A stretch of 64,000 nucleotides of DNA from Aureobasidium sp. EXF-3400 (lineage: Eukaryota > Ascomycota > Dothideomycetes > Dothideales > Saccotheciaceae): positions 62,001 to 126,000 of the forward strand of contig SWBL01000123.1 of NCBI GenBank assembly GCA_024195585.1. Reading direction: 5' to 3'. The number at the start of each line of letters is the position of its first letter. The first letter of the stretch is position 1. Position numbers and translations under genes: made by a program. Positions 34,001 to 44,677 of the stretch are shown piece by piece. The notes below the pieces were generated by a model. That model had not been told where the DNA came from. It did not search any database and saw only the letters and a list, made by a program, of their open reading frames with translations.

Positions 34001-37000
34001 GATGTCGTGGTGTCTGGATTGAAGTCGAAGGATTGAACCAAGCCCTTTAGTCTCCGCTTTCCAGAGATATGGGAGAGAGACGAGACAGGGTCTTGCTGAA
34101 TCTCCACTGTGCGCTCACGACGCCGAGTATTCTGATGTCTTTTCCTTATCTATAAGACATGGTGTGATAGCTGCTGTCAAGGACGTGGGTGTAGTCTAGA
34201 ACTTGTCTTGATGAGTTGGTTGGTCTCGACATCAAGTTTTTCTCACTCTGAGCAGCAAACATCTGCACTCGTGGCTCGAGACCCATGTGTGTTGCTACAT
34301 GTCAAAGATGTGCATTCCGTATTGGCAGTACTGTCGACGGTTACCCCTCCAAGTCCTGCTGCATCTACAAGCCAACGGTCTTCCCGCTCCGAAGGTACCC
34401 ATGTACATTACGGAACACATGCTTGCGCAGAATGAGCCGCGAAACACTGTTCCTAATCAAGAAATGAGTTTGTGTGTTTCCAATGGTCGAGATATGAATC
34501 CGTTGCTATGTCAATGAGTTGTCTTAACCTAAACCAGACAACATCAAAGAAAGTAGTTCTCGAGAGTGGTGTTTAGCAGAGCCTCAGACATGCCACGGCA
34601 ACAATGTAATTGACAGCAACCATTTTTCATGCATGATGGTTTCTATTGCGTCGCTCGTAAATGCAGTGCAAGCGTTGTTGAGATATTGTATGGTGTTGAG
34701 CACGGATATTTTTTGACGGGTAAAGTGATAACCGTCTCCAGTCTCACCAACGTCTTGTTGAACCTCCTAGGAACATCCTCTACAAAAATTGGTGTGGCTT
34801 TTTCATGCGCGTTGTGTAGAGAGAAGTTGTTGAAAAGAACGCCAGGTGAGCCGCCGGTTTTTGCTGAACGTCAGAGGCGTGAGTGGCGCGCGTGTGCTCC
34901 GCGCTAATTTTGACCAACCATTTAATTAGATCGGACGGGGCCGCAAGCCGTGATTATTGAAAGTGCTGAATTATCTGTGCCGGACGGAGGCGTTGTTGTG
35001 TAGTCCGCAAAGGTTGAACGTCCAGGAAGTTTTTACGTCAAAGACGGCTGCATACAGCTGGTGCCGATAGCGAGCTGTCAGCAATGTGTGTAAGTTGTAC
35101 CGACCGGTCAAGACAATCTTTTGGAAGTTGACAGGATTCCTGTGCCTCGACAGGCGGTATCGGACTGGTCGCGCGCTTGTGAGATAGTGGGACGCGGAAA
35201 GCGTTAGGAGTAGGGAGGTTCGTCAAAGCTGTTGAGGCTCTTCGCAACATAATAATAGGTGCTATAGTTAAGCATCGTAAATTTTTTAGACAAGTTTGCG
35301 ATTGATGTGCGTCGTGTTTAATCAATCGCGAGTGCTTGGGAGGGCTGCTTACACTATCATTTTGCGCTTTGACCCATGAGCTGTGCATCCTGTCTATCGC
35401 TTCTTTCTAACTACGGCTCCGCTGCTTGTCGAAGCATGTACCACTAGGATCTGGGGAACTCGAGATGGGGACCCAAAAAGTATGTCATTGCCTCGTGCTC
35501 ATGAACGGACCATATCGACTCAAAACTAGTGTTTGGACAAATCCGTCAAATGTGATTGCGAAGAGTAGTGGTGTGGAGAAAACTCGTCGCTGTTACTCAT
35601 AGAGGTGTCCGATTTTGCGGAGCGTAGTACAACCTGACAAGCACGGTGTATGATATGTATAACAAGAGATCTTTCTGTGTTTGTGCGGTAGTGGGAACGT
35701 CTTTCTACTTCACAGCAGCGAGGCGCGACAAGATGTCGCTACTCGCTACAGAAGAAAGAGCCCTCAAGATTCTGAAACGGGCAATGACGCTGGCCTCAGC
35801 TATTCGTGCCGCTGGGTGGAGATGGCCGTTTTTTGAGCCTCCTATTTAGCACCACTCAGGAGCGAGTGCCCTGCAATATGGGTCTGCCCAAGCTATCCAT
35901 AGCACGACAGCGTCATTGCTGACAGACGAATCCACGCACTGATGCCAACGAACAAGATCGTGCACACGACGTGGTGGACCTAATGACAATCTCTTCACCT
36001 CAACAGAGAGGAAGATTGCTGGCAGAATTTTACCATCGCGATTCGTACGCGGAGTAAGATGCGATCGAAGATACAGTCGATGCGATCGCAGCAGTACGCG
36101 TACTTAACTCGTCGGTCAGCTTTGCCACACAATATATTCTCGTTTAGGTTGCCTGCCACTACCACACGAAACAGGGATAAGTGGGATGCTGCTGCGGAGG
36201 TGAAATATGTCCAATTTCTGGGCACAGCGGAGATGTGTGGGCATGAAGGAGAAGAAGGACCGGTTTTTTGCTGACTGGGTCAGACACGCGCCAGTAAACA
36301 GTCTTGACTGATTTGCCGGCCCGAGCTTAGCCGCTTGCGCACAAGTCAAGAGTCAAAAGATATCAAAGAGGAATGTGGACGTTTGGGGATGGTCTGGAGA
36401 AAGTGTCTGTCGGGCCCCGGGACAGCACGACAACTGGTTCTCCAGAGGAACCACGACCGCGTACCAGAGATAGGGAAGGTCGTTGCAATCGCAAGTAGAC
36501 GGAAGCATCAGTTTTGCGCAACGGATCCGAGAAATGAGTTGCTATCCAGAAATGGTGTCACTGTCAGCAGATATGTACGAGCAGCAGGCATGTCAGAGTC
36601 AGCATCGCAACGGAGACAACATGACAACGACACAGGCGTCCTCGAAGACACGGACACAGTCTGTCACTAGCCACAGGACGCTTGCGTGCTTGCGGCTAGA
36701 CCTCCCGCGGCCATACCACAGGAGACGCGATGAGCGTTCGGAAACGGCCACGACCGCGCAGACCTGAAGCCTGATGCTCGCTGGGATCGACAAATCGTCA
36801 ACATCATCGGCTTGTGTTTTGGATTCTGATGCTGAATTCAGATGTCTCTTGCGTCGCGCACAAAAAGAGTGGGGAAGAGCAGAAAAAAATGAGGCAGCCA
36901 AGTGATCGGATACGGCACACGTCTCTCCTGACACCCAAGATTTGTCGAGTGCATTAGTTCTGGCTGCGCAACCGCTGGGCATATCGAGTGGAGTGGCATG

Positions 37001-37832
37001 GTACAGAGACAAGATACCTCAGTAGCACCAGGCCTGCGCGTAACATGTGGCCGAGTACTTTGTCTGTGCCTGCGCCAGCAGTGGCGCCAGGGCGGGCCTT
37101 TGTTTCTGTTGTATTGTCCGGGGCCGGGCTACCCCCTCGATTAGGAGTGGTGTCTGCTGTTGCCGTTGCGCCCGTCGCCGGCCAGCCCAGAACAGCAAGC
37201 TGCTGCAAGTCGCTGCTCACTACGATCCCCAACGCGCTGCAGGCGGAACGCTGGCAGAGCCAATCCTCGCTTGTCAAACCTTGTCCCGGCTCCCTGTTCC
37301 TGGTCGTGCATGGGGTTTGAAGCCACACTTGAATCCTGCCGCATCCGTGATTCGCGCCCGCACCCGCTTCAACCCTTCAACGACGCTCAACCAACCGCAC
37401 CACCAGTTAACTGCCCACACTTCCCCAATCGACCTGGAGCCTGGGTTTCTTGCTTTTTATCACTGCCCGTTCCCGCACCTCGATTTTTCTTCCTCCCGGG
37501 TTGTGTCTTGACCATCTGTTGTTTGCTCGACTTTGTTGCGTTGTTGCGTCTCGGGCTTTTCCTTTTATCAATCGTCATAGCACCAGCATCATCATTCCAG
37601 CCGACCCGGTTTGGGAAGTGACGACGCACTGGTTGGAATATACCAAGAAGCCGCAACTCCCGCTTTCGGTTGCAACGAGGAATCGCTGTGCCTTTCCTCA
37701 ATCATCATCAGAAAATACCATCTAATATTTTCTGTGGACGGTGCGGCTTTCACTAGCTGATATCGCAATACCATCACCAACCCTACACACTTACCTACTC
37801 TTCCCTCTCACCAGCCTCATCGATATCTATCC

Positions 37833-37897
37833 GTAAGTATCCGGCCAACAGTCAGAGCGTATTCTCTCCACGTGTCGGATCTGACTAGCAACCACAG
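37833..37897 (+). other. Probable 5'-UTR intron of the GAC1-like gene
   Basis: A 65-nt stretch upstream of the ATG at 37979 has a consensus GTAAGT donor (37833), a CTGAC branch-like site (37881) and an accaCAG acceptor (37897). The flanks are non-coding and pyrimidine-rich, so it would be spliced from the leader. Confidence 0.5.
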
Positions 37898-37978
37898 TGT
37901 TGCGCAGCCCTTCTGATGCTTGCCGGCCTTTGAAGTCCATCTTCCTCTCTCCCTCTGGCATCTCGACACAATACAGGA

Positions 37979-40228
37979 ATGCCTTATACACCGCCCTCTC
38001 ACCAGTCACCCGCCTCGTCTAAGACGACGAGTCCGGCTATGAGCCGCTCATCATCGTTCAGCGCAGAGAGCACAGGAACACGATCTCCGGCCTCACCAAG
38101 ACCTGCACTCCCTCGTTCAGTATCATCGACAACTTATCTGAACAAGCAACGACGAGGACCTTCAATCACTCAGCAAGACCCAGCTGGTCTGCCGCAATCA
38201 CCCGTCGGCGACGACGAGTCGAGCACTGTCCGTCTTATCGAGGGTGTCATCTCTAACAATGGTAGCATCCGCCAGTCACCTTCTCCTGTGAACAATCTGT
38301 TGATTCCGACAGGTGCCATCTTGTCACCCCCAGACTCGTCTGAAAATTCAGATGGTGAAGACGCTGCCGAAACACCGAGGGGACGTAACGGGTTTTCTCA
38401 CAACTGGGGTGAACTAGAGCAGGCCGTGCGGTCCATCGAGCTTAAGCGGGAAGGATCACCTGCAAGAGGTGGTGTCTCCTTCTCAGAGCCTACCACTACC
38501 ATCCACTCACCCACAGCACTGAGCGCCACAGCACGCAAGATCACCCACTCGAGGTCGTCCACAGAAACAGCCATCATCATTCCGGACCGTACCGTTAGCG
38601 AGTCTCCGACAGAAGAAAGTGAAGATGACGATGACGAGTTGCGAGTCAAGCCTCCGCTTGTCAGGAAGAAGTCTGGCGAATTGGTCAAGCCTGCCCTCAG
38701 ACCATCTTCGAGACGCAGATACTCGAGCATGCCTGGCACCCCTACCTACTCCAAGTCGGTCCACTTCAACGACAACGGCAACCAAACCAGACACTTCCTG
38801 CAGGTCGAGAAGCCGTCTGCTATCAGTGCCGGCTCTTCGCCCGTTGACACGTACGATGAGGAGAACGAGTACCCCTTCGAAGGCAAGGACAACTCCAACA
38901 AGACTGAGTGGACCCTTAGGCTAGCAAACTTCCCCGAGGATACGCATGAGCGTGAACATCAGCCGGTCCGTGTCGAGAAGGTCTACCTTTCAACCGACAC
39001 CAAGACTCTCATTGGCACTGTCGCTGTGGCGAACATCTCGTTCCAGAAGCATGTCGCTGCTCGCTTTACTCTTGACTACTGGAAGACAACCTCTGAGGTA
39101 ATGGCTGAGTTCGACAACGACGTCCGCAAGCAAAATCCTCATGACGGTTATGACCGCTTCACCTTCAACATTCGTCTTTCTGATCAAGCAAACCTGGAGA
39201 ACAAGACACTGCTGTTGTGCATTCGTTACAACTCTGGGGGCCAGGAACATTGGGACAGCAACAACGGCATGAACTACCAGATTGACTTTGTCAAGAAGTT
39301 GGCCAAGTCGGCTTCGACCAGCTCTCTGTCTTCTCTCCCTTCTTCGAGGCCTTCACGCAACACCATTCCCCGTAGCAGACACTCGCCTCCTGCGACTTCA
39401 ATGCGTCAGGAGCGTAGTCTCTTTGGTGACGAGGACTTGCTTTCCAAGAGCTCGACTTACCATTTCGGTTCTCCGGAAAAACTTACTGGCGACCATGCTG
39501 CCCAGCCTCAGGTCAAGCTGAAGCCTCGCTCCAAGAGAGTGGATCTTACTCGTGCTGGCTCCGCACCTGCAAATGGTCTAGGTGGGAGATATGACTTCGG
39601 AGCATCGCTCAGTGCCGCCTTGTCGAATGCCCAGGATAAGCTCGGGAAGCAAAGTGGATTACTTCCTCACACTCAGTCCTCCTCTCAATCTCAGGGGCAC
39701 TACTTCTCACCTAGGGTTGCCAGCGAGGTCAAACCTGTGGTCCCGGAGCGACCAGATGCTATCACCACCGATAGACCCGCCATCGGATCCCAGCAATACA
39801 AAGACCTCGTGAACAAGTTCTGCTACGTAGGTTCCAACAAGACTTCCACCAAGGCCTAATCCCCATGGTGCTAATTATCAAATCAGTTCACTCCTGGATC
39901 TTCGGGCAAATCATCACCTTCGCCTCAAACCAGTTCCGGATCGAAGCCTAGCAGCACCGACGGCTCTGGTGACGGTGCATCGCCGAACGATTACAGCCCT
40001 CGATCTGGTTCTGTCACTCCTACGCCACCTCAAAGCCTGTCGCCTTTCCTCGACGGTGCCAACGACGGACTGACTAGCTGCAACGATATCAGCAAGTTGA
40101 TCTCTCGGTCGGGCTCACCTGCATCGATCAGCAATAGCAACAATTATGTTGCACGAGCTTACAGCTATCCCTACTCGAGGGATGGATACCTTTCGGAGTC
40201 ACACACTCCTACCGCTATTCGTGGCTAA
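37979..40228 (+). CDS. Protein phosphatase 1 regulatory subunit with CBM21 domain (Gac1-like)
   Basis: Two exons, 37979-39826 and 39887-40228, with a 60-nt intron; predicted 729 aa. The Ser/Pro-rich N-terminus carries a canonical PP1-docking RVxF motif, KSVHF at 259-263. A CBM21 carbohydrate-binding domain follows at about 308-437, with WTLRLANFP, VRVEKVYLSTD, DYWKTTSEV, YDRFTF and the ending EHWDSNNGMNYQIDF. This combination targets the Glc7/PP1 catalytic subunit to glycogen, as in yeast Gac1, Pig1 and mammalian PPP1R3. The rest is disordered, Ser-rich and likely phosphorylated. Without the intron, translation would end 11 codons past the donor. A spliced leader probably precedes the ATG. 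Confidence 0.92.
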
Positions 40229-41140
40229 ATGCTAAAATCGATTCATGATACGCATTTGTACAGCGCGACTGGAGCCAGCACCTGTCTCCTTAGATGCTGC
40301 GGTGCAACGAACACGATCAACCTTATACGAACTTGGGCAACCCCCTTGTCTAATTTGGCTTTTCGTCTATTTCCTTTCTTCTTCACTTTTCCTTGGTCTA
40401 TCAAAGCGATTCGGCATTGATCATTTCATCTTGCAAGGCGTTCCGGATTCTCCATGAAATGTCTCATGGTGTATAGATGGCTCTCGAAACAATGGTCGAC
40501 AAACACTCGTGTTTTGACCGTTGTCAACTTGGGCCTGTTTTCGAGCGCGATACCTTTTTCTGAAAAGTCGTTCTCGTTTTCTTTTTCTACCTTTGCTATT
40601 TTTGCATTTTCCTTTCTTCTTCTATTTCCTTTCTTTCTGTATTTGCTTACTTTTTCCTTTCTCACTCATTGACGGACTCTGGGAGGCGGATTGCTGTGCA
40701 TGTATGTACAGAGCATTATTTGCATCGACTCTCAACTCTGGTTGCGAGTTAATTCGAAACTATGGCAACAAGGATGGTGACTTTTTGATGGCTGGCATGG
40801 GATTTCGGGGGTCTTATCACGACAGGACGTGCATGGCATGGATGCATCATGTTCTCACACTGGGTTCTGGATGGGTGGAGGACGTGTTTCCTTCAAGTGA
40901 TTGTCACGAATCAATGCTTAGGAGGATGGAACACGGACTGAAGGCAACAACAGAAATCAATACTTCTATTACTCTATCACCTTATTTCGCCCTCTTTGTG
41001 ACTACCTATCTTGTTGAAGTTTTGATGTACCGACGTGCGCACGAGCAATGATCTGGCTTGTGCACGTCGTGACACTGTTACCTCCTTCCTCCTTCTCGAC
41101 ATCGCAACTCGAGCAAGAGACATCACAACCCACCATTAGG
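40229..41140. other. Intergenic with T-rich tract
   Basis: About 900 bp between two plus-strand genes. A strongly pyrimidine-rich stretch lies at about 40550-40670. No coding gene is supported. Confidence 0.4.
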
Positions 41141-42246
41141 ATGTCTTCATCTTCGGCCCCAGCAGGACTGGTAATTGATCAGACGACCATACTGTCGCTT
41201 CTGTCCACTTTAACGATTCTGGCTGCAGCCTACCTGACATCCCTCTATATACTTCCTACCACCGCGAGCACCAGAACGCGCTTCCTCTTCATCTGGCACG
41301 CCTTTGACGCACTGATTCATTTCATCCTCGAGGGCACGTTCCTCTACAACTGCTTCTTCTCTTTTGGTCCTACTCTGCTCACCGAGCCTCTGCTTCCTGC
41401 CAACGTCTACTTTCTAGGCCGTGTGGGCAGAAACTACGGCGCTGCGTATGGAGAACACTGGCACAGTGCGCTTTGGCGCGAGTATGCCAAAGCTGATAGA
41501 AGATGGGCGGGAACTGACCTTACTGTCGTGAGTCTGGAGCTCTTGACGGTGTTTGTGGGTGGGCCATTGGCTTGTTGGATTTGTTTGCAGTTGGTCAAAG
41601 AGAGATGGGGAAGTGCGTGGTTCTGGATGTGTGTGCTTGCTACTGGAGAGCTCTATGGTGGTAAGTGTCTTGTTCTTATCCTCGCTGCTTTCACGTCTTG
41701 GTGGTTTTTGGTCAGGGTCGCTTCTGGAGACTCATCCGGCTGTCGTGCTGATCATTCTACTCCCTTAGGATTCATGACATTCGTGCCTGAATGGCTCAGC
41801 GGCTCGCCTAATCTAGTCACTTCGAACTGGATGTACAAGTAAGTTTGCTCGTTTTCGTTCTCAACAAACTCCCGTGTACTCGCAATGCATTTGCTACCCC
41901 TCATCCTACCCAAAGACATGGGATCTCTCCAGATCACGCAACTTCCGTGCTTCCGCGGCCACCAAGACTCCACTCCGAGGAAGTGGCTGCCTGGGAATAG
42001 GCAGGCTGTGGTCACGAGGATTCTCTATGCTCCTTCTCCCTGGTCCCACATCCCCTCATTGTCGAAGTAGCCGAGGAACCCATATAACAGGCTGGAAACA
42101 AGCCGGCTAACATATCACACAGATGGGTATACCTTTTCTTCTTCAACACTCTTTGGGTCTGGGTTCCCCTGTGGATTTTGTACCAAGGCTATGGAGTCAT
42201 CACATCTGCTCTGAACACCACAACTCCTAAGCAAAAGAAAAGATAG
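41141..42246 (+). CDS. EXPERA / emopamil-binding (EBP) family membrane protein
   Basis: Three exons: 41141-41660, 41769-41838 and 42123-42246; predicted 237 aa, close to human EBP (230 aa). It has four or five hydrophobic segments. TM2 carries HAFDALIHFILEGTFLY, with the family's His/Glu active-site pair, and later blocks ELYGGFMTFVPEWL and WVYLFFFNTLWVWVPLW contain the expected acidic and Trp residues. EBP isomerises the sterol delta-8 bond to delta-7 in the endoplasmic reticulum. Most fungi use the unrelated ERG2 for that step, so the fungal EBP substrate is open. Intron 2 is unusually long (284 nt); the junction MYK-WVYLFFF is in frame and matches the family. The C-terminus is Lys-rich (KQKKR), fitting ER retention. 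Confidence 0.87.
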
Positions 42247-42617
42247 CGCAGCAAAGTCGAAACGCTCGGAAGCTTCCTGGCTCGATGATCAAGTTTTGGA
42301 ATACAGTTTCGATGCGTACCTGAGGAACAGGAACTGTTCCATTTGCCTATCACATCAATTAGACGCCACCTGTGCAAAGGTCAAAAGCAAAAGCCACAGC
42401 AAACAATCAAAACAAGATCTCAGATGATCAGACAATTAATAGTTTGGATAGGAGAGCAAGCTTGCAGCGGAAGAATGCATCTTCTGACCGTTACAAAAAA
42501 TAAACGGGTTTAAGAACTATTAGACAAACCATCAAACGGGCGAACCCCCCGATCATCTGAATCATAGAAAGCTTCTAGAAAGAGAAGAAGAACCCAAACC
42601 AGGCATCACATACTATG
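42247..42617. other. Convergent intergenic region
   Basis: 370 bp between the convergent EBP and kinase-fold genes. No gene seen. Confidence 0.4.
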
Positions 42618-43742
42618 TCACGATTTACCCATGGCAGGTATCCACTCTTCAAAGATCCGGCGCAATCCTTGAACATCCCCTTCATATGTCTCCTTGAGTT
42701 CCTCGTCGACAAATTGGACGTTGCAGTTTCCGCCAAAGTCAATAATCCAGGCATCGGCGTTCGTATCAATGAAAATGTTGTGAACATTGACATCGCCCCA
42801 GACGATCTTGTGCCGATGCAACTCCTTCACAATAGCCTCTACTTGCTCCTGCCAGAGCTTGTGAAAGATAGAATTTGACAACTCGGGATGTTCTGCTAAT
42901 GGCGACCCTTCTAACCATTCAAACAACATTCCTGCCACAAGACTGTTATCAAGAAGGACCAGTCCTTTGAATGGTGACACCTTAAGCGTTCTGTCTAATC
43001 CACAGCTAATCATTTCACCGAGCACCGATACCTCGCGATCAAATTCAGGAGCCATGTGATCCAACCGAGGCTTGAAGAAGTACTGAGCTCCGGTGATGGT
43101 ATGCACTTGCTGCATCGGACCAGCTTTGGCGTCTTCTTTGGTGACGAAAAGCTCGCTCGCTTGAAATATCTGTACCGTAGGCCCCAGTTCCAAGTCTTGT
43201 TTCGAGACTGGAGCTGTGTCCCAACTGTAGCTGTTTGTGATATGGTTGTTGGTTTGCGCGGCCCTGGCTATATCCCATGGATAATTGCTCGAGGCGTCTC
43301 CGATGACCTTCGCAATGACACCGCTTTCATGGCGTTCATCCTTAGCTAAGGCAATGTGGGCTGTAGGAGGCTGGATATAGTCTTGTAGGCTTTCTGGCTT
43401 GGAAGGTTCTGTATCTGCATAGGCTTCAGAGACTGATATGCAAGCCTTCCACACTAACTGTTGGAGGGCTTCAAAGATCTTGAAAGGGGAATTCTTCGGT
43501 AGACCATCTTGGTCTTTTTCGTTCAGTTCCGCGAGCAGTCCGTTGTATGTAGAGTGAAATTTTGTGCCAACCAAGGCATCTAGCGATATCCGAATTGAGT
43601 ACTGCGTTCCAGCATGCCACACAATCATGTGGTGGGGAGAGCAGCCGAAGAAATTGGACGAGTGCACAATGCATTCTTTCTCTATGATTGTGATTGTGAG
43701 TGCAACGAAGTAATAGTAATGATGCAGGTAGAGAGGCGTCAA
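42618..43742 (-). CDS. Kinase-fold (PKL) protein of unknown substrate
   Basis: Open frame of 374 codons whose 5' boundary is uncertain: position 43742 follows a CAG and is not an ATG, and the first in-frame ATG lies about 37 codons in, at the MIVWHAG stretch. The C-terminal half shows a kinase-like catalytic loop, VWGDVNVHNIF (about 312, Asp and Asn conserved), and a metal-binding IIDFGG (about 334), preceded by LFEWLEGSPL as a hinge. No glycine-rich loop is clear. This pattern fits small-molecule/APH-like or degenerate protein kinases. The first ~45 codons are aromatic-rich (LHHYYYFVALTI) and may be part of an upstream exon. Confidence 0.7.
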   Translation of the reverse strand: MTPLYLHHYYYFVALTITIIEKECIVHSSNFFGCSPHHMIVWHAGTQYSIRISLDALVGTKFHSTYNGLLAELNEKDQDGLPKNSPFKIFEALQQLVWKACISVSEAYADTEPSKPESLQDYIQPPTAHIALAKDERHESGVIAKVIGDASSNYPWDIARAAQTNNHITNSYSWDTAPVSKQDLELGPTVQIFQASELFVTKEDAKAGPMQQVHTITGAQYFFKPRLDHMAPEFDREVSVLGEMISCGLDRTLKVSPFKGLVLLDNSLVAGMLFEWLEGSPLAEHPELSNSIFHKLWQEQVEAIVKELHRHKIVWGDVNVHNIFIDTNADAWIIDFGGNCNVQFVDEELKETYEGDVQGLRRIFEEWIPAMGKS

Positions 43743-43790
43743 CTGTGCTGAGTCAATGAATCAGCTGATCAGTACATCCAGGAGCACAAG

Positions 43791-44012
43791 CTAAATAGAC
43801 GCCGGAGAGGGAGTAGGAGCAAAAGCCAAGACTAGACCAGAACCGGGCAGAGGACCATAGTGGATAATGGAGGAGGCAAGCGACGTTGAGCTGCAAAGAA
43901 AGTCGCTCACTTCCTCATTTGGTAGATAAGCGAGCTCACTCCTACAACTCGTGGGTGTTGTGTAGCGGTTATCTATCGATCCTGCTTTGATGGCATTCCC
44001 CGCACACATCAT
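43791..44012 (-). CDS. Possible 5' exon of the kinase-fold gene
   Basis: A 73-codon frame (MMCAGNAIKAGSIDNRYTT at its start, ending APTPSPASI) lies just upstream of the kinase-fold gene on the same strand. It has coding character and could be its N-terminus. However, the one good-looking junction (donor GTCTAT at 43800 to CAG at 43748 or 43743) shifts the frame by one base, so I cannot join them cleanly. It could also be a separate upstream ORF. Confidence 0.35.
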   Translation of the reverse strand: MMCAGNAIKAGSIDNRYTTPTSCRSELAYLPNEEVSDFLCSSTSLASSIIHYGPLPGSGLVLAFAPTPSPASI

Positions 44013-44677
44013 GATAGTGTTCCATATATAAATGTCGACTTCTCTGCATCAGTATGCTTCCGACCCTCTTGACGATAAATGGAATCCCATTGGCGCTAAG
44101 CGAGATTAATAGTCAAACAATCACAGGACGTCTACTAATCCTACTGGAAAAGGTGTCTTGTGCCGCAAGGAGACACAGTGAAAGTACTAATATGTGAATA
44201 TGCATTTTGATACAAGACCGGTTGTCATTCAGGTAGGACATATGGTCGATGTAGACATGGAGATGTAGATAGAGTCTGAACTTCCATCCTCTTCGTGTGC
44301 TAGAGACAGTCACTTTCACTGGCATGTTGCTTGTAGTGAAGATGAGCATCAGCAGTCTGGGATAAAGATTGTCACTATGACTGGACAGAGTGCAAGAGTC
44401 GTGCAGAGAGTGTATTCCATTGTGAGGGTATCGTATTTCATACTTCGTGTTTCGTAGTTCCGTGACTCCCCGCTGAGCTATTAAGATATTATTACCCATA
44501 TTTGACAAAAGAAAGGAAAAGTCGAAAAGAAAAACAAGTGACCTCAAGCGCCTGCATTGCAACCCCCAGCAATAGTATGAACGAGTGTATAGTCTTCTTT
44601 CGATCGTGGTGCTCCCTGCTGTGAAATCTTTGCATGGTTATTTTTGTTTTTTGTTTTCCTCTCGCGTTCGGCCAAAT
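44013..44677. other. Intergenic
   Basis: 665 bp between two minus-strand genes. No coding sequence or repeat recognised. Confidence 0.4.

Larger units (their letters stand above)
30707..37978. other. Gene-poor block of about 7.3 kb
   Basis: No gene can be supported here. Open frames are short, overlap on both strands and show no recognisable domain. By eye the base composition is close to that of the rest of the window, so this is not an AT-rich, heavily RIP-mutated island. It contains the inverted-repeat element 30847-31059, and its last ~1 kb probably holds the promoter and spliced leader of the GAC1-like gene. Small secreted proteins, lncRNAs or decayed genes below my detection limit remain possible. 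Confidence 0.5.

Noticed and set aside
40550..40670. Long pyrimidine-rich tract read as a small Phe/Leu-rich membrane protein
   Set aside because: The hydrophobic frame is a by-product of the T-rich composition.
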